Shown here: positions 6,556-12,137 of the stretch, in pieces | Layout of the letters: each line of letters opens with the position of its first letter | Numbering within the stretch: the stretch's first letter is position 1 | From: DASRSS01 sp035656335 | Lineage (GTDB): Bacteria > Actinomycetota > Actinomycetes > Mycobacteriales > Jatrophihabitantaceae | Assembly: GCA_035656335.1 (NCBI GenBank) | Contig: DASRSS010000184.1 | Location: forward strand, 1 to 12,137 | Reading direction: 5' to 3' | Length of the DNA: 12,137 nucleotides | Program-made: the position numbers and the translations under genes | The notes under the pieces: model-generated | Databases searched by the model: none | What the model was told of the DNA's origin: nothing | What the model saw: only the letters and a program-made list of their open reading frames with translations

Positions 6556-6591
6556 CACAGGGCGGCCCACAGGTGTGTGCACAGGGCGGTT
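6556..6591 (+). repeat. Three tandem 12-bp repeats beginning CACAGG
   Basis: CACAGGGCGGCC, CACAGGTGTGTG and CACAGGGCGGTT start at 6556, 6568 and 6580, exactly 12 bases apart. The first and third share ten of twelve bases (CACAGGGCGG). TGTGCACA (6576-6583) is a palindrome across the second junction. The array ends on the candidate -35 of dnaB, an iteron-like or operator-like layout. Confidence 0.5.
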
Positions 6592-6620
6592 TGATGTTCG
6601 GCACGGTCAGGTCATAGCGT
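6591..6620 (+). promoter_or_regulatory. Candidate dnaB promoter
   Basis: TTGATG (6591-6596) and TAGCGT (6615-6620) are separated by 18 bases and resemble housekeeping-sigma -35 and -10 elements. The -35 abuts the third 12-bp repeat, so a protein bound there could block or recruit polymerase. Confidence 0.45.
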
Positions 6621-6760
6621 CTGTGCACCGCATCGCAACGGCACGCGGCGGGACGCGGAATCGGCCCGGGAGGGCGAAACTGTCGGACCCCGTCGCGATG
6701 CTGGCTGCGTGCGCGCGATACGAACGACCGCGCTAAACGAGCTGGGAGGGGCGCGATCTC

Positions 6761-9700
6761 ATGACGCTGGCTGACGAACGGCCTCCGTCTGCCGCCGGCG
6801 GCTCCGGCGGCTTCGACCGCACCCCGCCCCAGGCCATCGAGGCCGAGCAGTCCGTGCTCGGGGCGATGATGATGAGCAAGGACGCGATCGCCGACGTCGT
6901 CGAGGTGCTGCGTCCCGGCGACTTCTACCGGCCGGCGCACCAGCTGATCTACGACGCGATCCTGGACCTGTACGCGCGCGGCGAGCCGGCGGACCCGATC
7001 ACGACCGCCGAGGAGCTCACCCGCGCCGGGCAGCTGGCCCGGGTCGGCGGCGCGCTCGTGCTGCACACGCTGGTCAACTCGGTGCCGACGGCGGCCAACG
7101 CGGCCTACTACGCGCAGATCGTCGCCGAGCGGGCCACGCTGCGCCGGCTGGTCACCGCGGGCACCCGGATCGTGCAAATGGGCTACGACAGCGCGTCCGG
7201 ATCGTCCGACGTGGTCGGCAGCGTCGACGACGTCGTCGACCGCGCGCAGGCGGAGATTTACGAGGTCACCGAGCGGCGCACCAGCGAGGACTACGTCCAC
7301 ATCGAGACGCTGCTCCAACCGACCCTGGACGAGATCGAGAACATCTCGGCGAACGGCGGCGTCGGCACCGGCATCCCGACCGGGTTCGCGCAGCTGGACG
7401 AATACACGAACGGCCTGCACCCCGGCCAGATGGTGACCGTGGCCGGCCGTCCTGGCAGCGGCAAGGCGTTGGCACTGGACACGCCGCTGCCCACGCCCAC
7501 CGGCTGGACCACGATGGGCACGGTTCAGGTTGGTGACCTGCTCCTCGGTGCCGACGGGCGCCCGACCCGCGTTGTCGCCGCGACCGATGTTCTGCTCGAT
7601 CGGCCGTGCTTCGAGGTCGAGTTTTCCGACGGCTCCGTGATTACCGCCGACGCGGAACACCAGTGGCGCACCGCCACGCGTGCCAGCCGGCGCCAGTCCG
7701 CTTCGGCGCGGCATGGGCGATCGCGGATGCCCTTGGCGGCTCAACTTCGCGCCAAGGCTGCCGCAGCGGCTGCAAGCGACTGCCCGGACGAACTCGCGAC
7801 CGTTCGCGACATAGCAGCTGTGCTCGGCAGCGATTTCACGACAACAATCCAGCGGGAGGCCGCTCGACTTGGAGTCGCCGGGCGAGTGCCGCGCGTGGTC
7901 AACGGATCCGAGCGCAGCTACGTTTGGCGCGCTACCGCGTACCCGCGTAGAGCGTTGACGGCGGCGATCGCCGCAGCGACTTGTGAGCGATCGCGGCCGC
8001 GCCTGGCTGCGGCGCAATCGCCGGTTCTCACTACCGCCCAGATCGCGGCCACCTTGCGATGTGACACAGCGGACCGCCGCCTGAACCATGCCGTCGAATG
8101 CACGTCACCGCTGGTGCTACCTGATGCTGAACTTCCCGTCCCCCCGTACACGCTTGGAGCGTGGCTGGGTGATGGCACCAGCGCAAGTGCCCAACTGACC
8201 TGCGCGGATGAGCAGATCGTTGACCGCATCCGGGCTGAGGGAATCGTCGCCACGGCGAAGAGCACACCGCTGCGCTACCGCCTGCAGTTGCCGTCGCCTC
8301 GGATTCCGATCCGCGCCTGCGTCGTCTGTGGCAAGTCGTTCCGCCCCGCGCTACCGGAGGTACGCACCTGCGGGCAGTCGTGTGGTGGTAAGGCGCGATC
8401 CATCAGCTCACCCGCCACGCCAGCGACGTGCCCGGACTGCGGCCGCCACGTCTTCGGTTGGCGGCGGTGCACCGCATGCCACGCCGTGAACGGAACGCTT
8501 CAAGCACGACTCCGAACGCTCGGTGTGCTGGGCAACAAGCACATTCCGCAGCGCTACTTGCGCGCTAGCGAGGCACAGCGTCGTGCCCTACTGGCCGGCC
8601 TGTTGGACACCGATGGGTACGCGACTGCGACCGGAAGCGTCGAGTTCGGCGTGACGAATCGGCGGCTCGCCGAGGATGTTCGCGAACTCGTAGTGAGCCT
8701 CGGATACCGGGCATCGCTGCGCACGAAATCGGTCTGCGGACGCTCGCCGGAGTCGTCCGTCTGCTACACGGTTGCCTTCACGCCTGACCAGCGGGTGTTT
8801 GGATTGGAGCGCAAGGCGGAACGCCAAGTCACGGGAGTTCGCGCGGGGACGAAGTCGCGTTACATCGTCGACGTCCGGCCAGTTGCTTCCGTCCCGGTGC
8901 GCTGTGTCCAGGTCGACAACGACGACCACATGTATCTCTGTGGCCGGACCATGATCCCCACCCACAATTCGACGTTGGCCTTGGATTTCGCGCGGTCGGC
9001 GGCGGTGAAGAATGGCAAGCCGACGGTCATCTTCTCGCTGGAGATGGGCAAGCTCGAGATCATGATGCGGATGTTCTCCGCGGAGGCCGGTGTCGCCCTG
9101 CAGAACATGCGCTCGGGTCACATGAGTGATCAGGACTGGACGCGGCTGGCGCGGCGCTCGTCCGAGCTGGCCGAGGCACCGCTGTTCATCGACGACAGCC
9201 CGAACCTGACGATGATGGAGATCCGCGCGAAGGCCCGCCGGTTGCGGCAGCGGCACGACCTGCAGCTGATCGTGATCGACTACCTGCAGCTGATGACGTC
9301 CGGCAAGAGGGTCGAGTCCCGGCAGCAGGAGGTCAGCGAGTTCTCCCGCGCGATGAAGCTGCTGGCCAAGGAGCTGGACGTCCCGGTCGTCACCCTGTCG
9401 CAGCTCAACCGCGGTCCCGAGCAGCGCACCGACAAGAAGCCAATGCTGTCCGACCTGCGCGAATCGGGTTGCCTGCCCGCGTCCACGCGGATCTGGCGCG
9501 CGGACACCGGCGCCGAGGTGACGATCGGTGAGCTGTACGAGCGCGGGGAGCGCGACATCACCGTGTGGGCGATGGACGAGCGACTGCGGATGGTGCCGCG
9601 CCGGATGACACACGTTTTCTCCAACGGCGTCAAGAAGGTTTACCGGCTGCGGCTGGCATCCGGCCGCACCGTCGAGGCGACCGCGAACCACCCGTTCTAC

Positions 9701-10924
9701 ACCTACGACGGCTGGCGCCAGCTCGGCGACCTCGCTGTGGGAGAGCGCGTTGCCATCCCCCGCAGTGCGCCCGCGCCCAGGGACGCGAAGCCGTGGCCAG
9801 AGCACGAGATCGTGCTGCTCGCACACCTCATCGGCGACGGTTCGACGCTGCGCCGCCAGCCGTTGCGCTACGCCAGCGTCGACGAGGCAAACCTGTCCGC
9901 TGTGACGGCTGCGGCAGCTCAGTTCGGGGTCACCGCGATCCGCGACGAGTATCCGGCCGCCCGGGTCACGACGCTTCGGCTGCCGTCGCCCTTCCGGGTG
10001 ACACATGGCCGACGTAACCCCATCGTCACCTGGCTCGACGACCTGGGTGTGTACGACCTGCGCAGTCACGAGAAGTTCGTGCCTGCCGGGGTGTTCGGGC
10101 TCCCCACCGAACAGGTCGCGCTGTTCCTGCGCCACCTGTGGTCGACGGACGGCTGCGTGCATCTCGGCAAGGGACGGCAGGTGCGGCTCTACTACGCAAC
10201 CACGAGCCGGCGGCTGGCCGACGACGTGACGCGCCTGCTCACCCGCTTCGGGATAACCGCCCGGATCAAGACCACCCACAAGACCGGTTACCGCGACAGC
10301 TACCAGGTCCACGTTGTCGGCAGCGAGCAGCAGGCGATCTTCCTCGGCGAGATCGGAGTGCACGGCGCGCGCGGCGAGATCGCGGAACGCGCACGCGCGT
10401 TCATCGACGCGGTCGTACCGAACACCAACGTCGACACCGTCCCGCGGGACGTCTGGGACCGGGTGCGCACGGTGCTGCACGAACAGAAGACGACCCACCG
10501 CGAGTTTGCTGCCGCAATGTCCACACACTTCTGCGGATCGACGATGTGGAAGCACGCCCCGAGCCGAGCCCGCCTAGCGCGAGTAGCGGCCATCCTGGAC
10601 GACGCCAACCTGGACATGCTGGCGACCAACGACGTCTTCTGGGACAACGTGGTCTCGATCGAGGAATTGGGCGAGCAGGAGGTCTTCGACGCGACCGTGC
10701 CGGGCGATCACAACTTCGTCGCCGACGGCGTGGTCGTGCACAATTCGATCGAGCAGGACTCGGACATGGTGATCTTGGTGCACCGCCCGGATCTGTACGA
10801 GCCGGAGACCGAGCGCGCGGGCGAGGCGGACCTGATCCTGGCCAAGCACCGCAACGGTCCGACCGCCACCGTCGCGGTCGCGTTCCAGGGCCGCTACAGC
10901 CGCTTCGCCGACATGCCCAGCTGA
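6761..10924 (+). CDS. dnaB: Replicative DNA helicase DnaB precursor with two inteins
   Basis: DnaB is the hexameric ATP-driven helicase that unwinds the replication fork. The precursor has 1387 residues; removing the inteins leaves exteins of 235, 167 and 59 residues, a normal 461-residue helicase. Extein 1 holds the N-terminal collar domain (TPPQAIEAEQSVLGAMMMSK onward) and the Walker A loop GRPGSGK. Extein 2 begins STLALDFARSA and holds Walker B (LIVIDYLQLM, Asp840) and TLSQLNRGPEQR. Extein 3 begins SIEQDSDMVILVHRP and ends GRYSRFADMPS. Intein 1 (residues 236-736) enters directly after the Walker A Lys; intein 2 (904-1328) enters at RESG/S. Neither break leaves a functional ATPase, so splicing is needed for activity. 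ATG 6761 has GGGAGGGG upstream. It is separated from rplI by a terminator and likely has its own promoter. Confidence 0.97.
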   Translation: MTLADERPPSAAGGSGGFDRTPPQAIEAEQSVLGAMMMSKDAIADVVEVLRPGDFYRPAHQLIYDAILDLYARGEPADPITTAEELTRAGQLARVGGALVLHTLVNSVPTAANAAYYAQIVAERATLRRLVTAGTRIVQMGYDSASGSSDVVGSVDDVVDRAQAEIYEVTERRTSEDYVHIETLLQPTLDEIENISANGGVGTGIPTGFAQLDEYTNGLHPGQMVTVAGRPGSGKALALDTPLPTPTGWTTMGTVQVGDLLLGADGRPTRVVAATDVLLDRPCFEVEFSDGSVITADAEHQWRTATRASRRQSASARHGRSRMPLAAQLRAKAAAAAASDCPDELATVRDIAAVLGSDFTTTIQREAARLGVAGRVPRVVNGSERSYVWRATAYPRRALTAAIAAATCERSRPRLAAAQSPVLTTAQIAATLRCDTADRRLNHAVECTSPLVLPDAELPVPPYTLGAWLGDGTSASAQLTCADEQIVDRIRAEGIVATAKSTPLRYRLQLPSPRIPIRACVVCGKSFRPALPEVRTCGQSCGGKARSISSPATPATCPDCGRHVFGWRRCTACHAVNGTLQARLRTLGVLGNKHIPQRYLRASEAQRRALLAGLLDTDGYATATGSVEFGVTNRRLAEDVRELVVSLGYRASLRTKSVCGRSPESSVCYTVAFTPDQRVFGLERKAERQVTGVRAGTKSRYIVDVRPVASVPVRCVQVDNDDHMYLCGRTMIPTHNSTLALDFARSAAVKNGKPTVIFSLEMGKLEIMMRMFSAEAGVALQNMRSGHMSDQDWTRLARRSSELAEAPLFIDDSPNLTMMEIRAKARRLRQRHDLQLIVIDYLQLMTSGKRVESRQQEVSEFSRAMKLLAKELDVPVVTLSQLNRGPEQRTDKKPMLSDLRESGCLPASTRIWRADTGAEVTIGELYERGERDITVWAMDERLRMVPRRMTHVFSNGVKKVYRLRLASGRTVEATANHPFYTYDGWRQLGDLAVGERVAIPRSAPAPRDAKPWPEHEIVLLAHLIGDGSTLRRQPLRYASVDEANLSAVTAAAAQFGVTAIRDEYPAARVTTLRLPSPFRVTHGRRNPIVTWLDDLGVYDLRSHEKFVPAGVFGLPTEQVALFLRHLWSTDGCVHLGKGRQVRLYYATTSRRLADDVTRLLTRFGITARIKTTHKTGYRDSYQVHVVGSEQQAIFLGEIGVHGARGEIAERARAFIDAVVPNTNVDTVPRDVWDRVRTVLHEQKTTHREFAAAMSTHFCGSTMWKHAPSRARLARVAAILDDANLDMLATNDVFWDNVVSIEELGEQEVFDATVPGDHNFVADGVVVHNSIEQDSDMVILVHRPDLYEPETERAGEADLILAKHRNGPTATVAVAFQGRYSRFADMPS
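7466..8968 (+). mobile_element. DnaB intein 1: P-loop insertion, class 3 signature, LAGLIDADG endonuclease with Cys4 motifs
   Basis: This in-frame element of 501 residues lies between GSGK and STLALDF. It starts with Ala, not Cys or Ser (block A ALALDTPLPTPTGW), and ends MIPTHN before extein Ser. It carries the three residues that define class 3 inteins: Trp in EHQW (precursor W302), Cys in RCVQVD (C715) and Thr in PTHN (T734). In that class the internal Cys, not residue 1, makes the first nucleophilic attack. A two-motif LAGLIDADG homing endonuclease lies between: LGAWLGDGT (D471) and LLAGLLDTDGY (D618). Helix-turn-helix-like stretches occur near 346-372 and 423-445. Two Cys4 sets lie at residues 520-573. 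Codons are visibly less G/C-biased than the exteins, consistent with transfer by homing. A second Cys (C727) lies near the catalytic one. Confidence 0.9.
9470..10744 (+). mobile_element. DnaB intein 2: class 1, LAGLIDADG endonuclease, RESG/S site
   Basis: This 425-residue element lies between SDLRESG and SIEQDSD, the insertion site used by the well-known DnaB-a inteins. Standard class 1 splicing residues are all present: Cys at position 1 (precursor C904, CLPASTRIW), block B TANH (T974, H977), block F EEVF-like FDATVPGDHNFVAD, and terminal HN (H1327, N1328) followed by extein Ser. The endonuclease has both dodecapeptide motifs with their acidic residues: LLAHLIGDGS (D1026) and LRHLWSTDGC (D1130), so it looks intact. 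Base usage is closer to the host than that of intein 1, suggesting an older or better-adapted insertion. Both splicing and homing activity are predicted, not shown. Confidence 0.93.
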
Positions 10925-10940
10925 ACAACTCGATGCAGAA

Positions 10941-11171
10941 ATGATCCTGCCGGCGGTTCGGGATCTGCGCCTGGTGACGATTCGCCGGGGCGGCAGCCTC
11001 ACCGATGCCGACCACCACCTGCTCGCCCTGTGGGCAGCGTCCTGTGCCGAGCACGTCCTCGGATTCTTCGAAGCCGCACAACCCGACGACCTGCGGCCGC
11101 GCCGAGCCATCGAGCACGTTCGCGCCTGGACGCGCGGCGAGGCGGCCCGGCCGGGCTGGGACGATGTGCCG
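10941..11171 (+). pseudogene. Imm5-like 'putative immunity protein' N-terminal segment, open into the next gene
   Basis: Seventy-seven codons from ATG 10941 read LRLVTIRRGGSLTDADHHLL, then LALWAASCAEHVLGFFEAA and PDDLRPRRAIEHVRAWTRGE. This resembles the start of the Imm5-like proteins often annotated 'putative immunity protein', which normally continue for about another hundred Ala/His-rich residues. Here the expected remainder is missing and the frame passes without a stop into the alcohol dehydrogenase at 11172. No good Shine-Dalgarno precedes the ATG, which lies 16 bases after the dnaB stop. Most likely it is the relic of a gene whose 3' part was deleted; a translated N-terminal extension on the dehydrogenase is the alternative. 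The family call is from memory of conserved positions and is moderate. Confidence 0.5.
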
Positions 11172-12137
11172 ATGCGCGCATTGGTCGTCGACGCCGCCCG
11201 AGCCCGTCCCGAGGTCCGGCAGGTCGCCGAGCCGTCCGCACCCGCCGGGGGCGTCGTCGTCCGGGTGATGGCCACCGGGCTGTGCCGCAGCGACTGGCAC
11301 GGCTGGGCCGGCCACGACGACGACGTCACGTTCCCGCACGTCCCGGGACACGAGCTCGCCGGTGTCGTGACGGAGGTCGGCGCAGGGGTCCGCGCCTGGA
11401 AGCCGGGCGACCGGGTGACCGTCCCGTTCGTCTGCGGGTGCGGCCGCTGCGACTGGTGCCGGTCCGGCAACGCCCAGGTCTGTCCCGACCAGCAGCAGCC
11501 GGGCTTCACGCACTGGGGATCGTTCGCCGAGTACGTCCAAGTGCACGCGGCGGACGCCAACCTGGTGGCGCTGCCCGAGCAGGTCGACTTCGCGACCGCC
11601 GCCAGCCTGGGCTGTCGGTTCGCGACCGCGTATCGCGCGCTGGTCGGCCGGGCCCGGCTGAGCGAGGGTGAGTGGGTCACCGTGGTCGGTGCCGGCGGCG
11701 TCGGGCTGAGCGCGGTGATGATCGCGCGTGCCCTGGGCGCCCGGGTCGTCGCGGTGGACCGGAACCGTGAGGCGCTCGCGGTCGCATCGCGGTTGGGCGC
11801 AGACCACGTGCTGCTCGCCGACGGCACCGACATCCCTGCGGCCGTCACCGAGCTGACCGGGGGCAGCCACGTGGCGATCGACGCGGTGGGCAGCGAGCAG
11901 ACCTGCGCGGACTCGATCCTGAGCCTGCGGCGCCGCGGCCGGCACGTGCAGGTCGGCCTGCTGCCGCCGGTCGACGGCCATCCGCGGATCCCGATGGACC
12001 GGGTCATCGCCTGGGAGCTGGACGTGCTCGGCAGCCACGGCATGGCCGCGGCTGACTATCCCGACCTGCTCGCGCTCATCGAGCGCGGCGCGCTCGACCC
12101 GCAGCGCCTGATCGAGCGAGTGATCAGCCTGGCGGAG
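11172..12137 (+). CDS. Zinc-dependent medium-chain alcohol dehydrogenase, 3' end missing
   Basis: This is a medium-chain dehydrogenase/reductase that oxidises an alcohol or reduces an aldehyde with NAD(P); the substrate is unknown. The 322 visible residues run off the window, perhaps 15-25 short of the usual ~340. The start MRALVVDAARARPEVRQV is typical. Catalytic-zinc ligands are present: GLCRSDWH (C38, H43 nearby) and PGHE (H60, E61). The structural-zinc loop has four Cys (C90, C93, C96, C104). The Rossmann motif GAGGVG spans 173-178, followed by a strand ending AVDRN; the Asp after the second strand suggests NAD rather than NADP. ATG 11172 is picked from family alignment; no strong ribosome site precedes it and the frame is open back to 10941, so fusion to the upstream segment is possible. 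It has no evident link to replication. Confidence 0.85.
   Translation, partial: MRALVVDAARARPEVRQVAEPSAPAGGVVVRVMATGLCRSDWHGWAGHDDDVTFPHVPGHELAGVVTEVGAGVRAWKPGDRVTVPFVCGCGRCDWCRSGNAQVCPDQQQPGFTHWGSFAEYVQVHAADANLVALPEQVDFATAASLGCRFATAYRALVGRARLSEGEWVTVVGAGGVGLSAVMIARALGARVVAVDRNREALAVASRLGADHVLLADGTDIPAAVTELTGGSHVAIDAVGSEQTCADSILSLRRRGRHVQVGLLPPVDGHPRIPMDRVIAWELDVLGSHGMAAADYPDLLALIERGALDPQRLIERVISLAE

Larger units (their letters stand above)
6411..6760 (+). promoter_or_regulatory. rplI-dnaB intergenic regulatory region, no gene found
   Basis: No convincing gene lies here. The stretch holds two stem-loops, two DnaA-box-like sites, three 12-bp direct repeats, a candidate promoter (TTGATG 6591-6596, TAGCGT 6615-6620) and the dnaB ribosome site (GGGAGGGG at 6744-6751, followed after 9 bases by ATG 6761). 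CACAG-containing motifs recur throughout. A leader of roughly 130 bases (6628-6760) shows no strong structure by eye. Mycobacteria have an extra hypothetical gene between rplI and dnaB; it is absent here. Confidence 0.6.

Noticed and set aside
6594..6617. Seven-codon ORF from ATG 6594 ending in TAG before dnaB, as a leader peptide
   Set aside because: It spans the candidate promoter itself, so it would not be in the dnaB transcript; no ribosome site.
6350..6760. Origin of replication at the dnaB upstream region
   Set aside because: Only two near-consensus DnaA boxes and no AT-rich unwinding element; a regulatory role is simpler.
8588..10555. 655-codon open frame on the minus strand opposite dnaB
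   Set aside because: Lies fully under dnaB extein 2 and parts of both inteins; no recognisable domain and shadow-like composition.
10933..10944. Three-codon ORF (Met-Gln-Lys-stop) overlapping the ATG at 10941
   Set aside because: It has an ATGA overlap with the downstream start, but no ribosome site and is too short to separate from chance.
10401..12038. 545-codon and overlapping 489-codon minus-strand frames opposite the dnaB end and dehydrogenase
   Set aside because: They overlap each other and two well-supported + strand coding regions; low-complexity Arg/Ala/Ser/Pro composition.

Overview
The window is a high-GC, gene-dense chromosomal segment from an actinobacterium. Support comes from strong G/C bias at third codon positions, GTG and TTG starts, TANNNT-type -10 boxes, and a gene order I recognise from mycobacteria and relatives: ponA1, a GT87 membrane glycosyltransferase, rpsF, ssb, rpsR, rplI, then dnaB with inteins. 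In mycobacteria this block lies near the replication origin. The Cys-free rpsR and the lack of other mycobacterial signatures suggest a related order rather than Mycobacterium itself; the genus cannot be fixed from the sequence. All supported genes are on the + strand.

Layout. 1-1820: 3' part of a bifunctional class A penicillin-binding protein. 1867-3357: polytopic GT87-type glycosyltransferase. 3441-4634: a secreted, C-terminally membrane-anchored Gly/Ser/Pro-rich protein of unknown function. 4671-6410: the rpsF-ssb-rpsR-rplI unit, with a promoter, a 5' leader whose CCTCCTG can pair with the rpsF Shine-Dalgarno, and a long hairpin terminator. 6411-6760: a regulatory gap with two hairpins, two DnaA-box-like sites, three 12-bp direct repeats and a candidate promoter. 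6761-10924: dnaB, interrupted by two full-length, endonuclease-bearing inteins. 10941-12137: one open frame joining about 77 codons that resemble the start of an Imm5-like 'putative immunity protein' to a zinc-dependent alcohol dehydrogenase cut by the window end.

How the genes fit together. The first two genes act in the cell envelope (peptidoglycan synthesis, lipid-linked sugar transfer). The third is probably also an envelope protein. The middle operon couples two small-subunit ribosomal proteins that bind as a pair (bS6, bS18), a large-subunit protein (bL9) and the replication SSB. dnaB supplies the replicative helicase. The helicase precursor cannot be active until both inteins splice, because intein 1 splits the Walker A loop and intein 2 splits a later conserved core motif.

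Main points of interest: (i) a P-loop intein with the class 3 signature (Ala1 and a W/C/T set) plus two Cys4 motifs inside its endonuclease region, together with a class 1 intein in the same gene; (ii) a Shine-Dalgarno-sequestering rpsF leader; (iii) DnaA-box-like sites and phased repeats directly upstream of the dnaB promoter; (iv) the in-frame immunity-protein-like/dehydrogenase junction.
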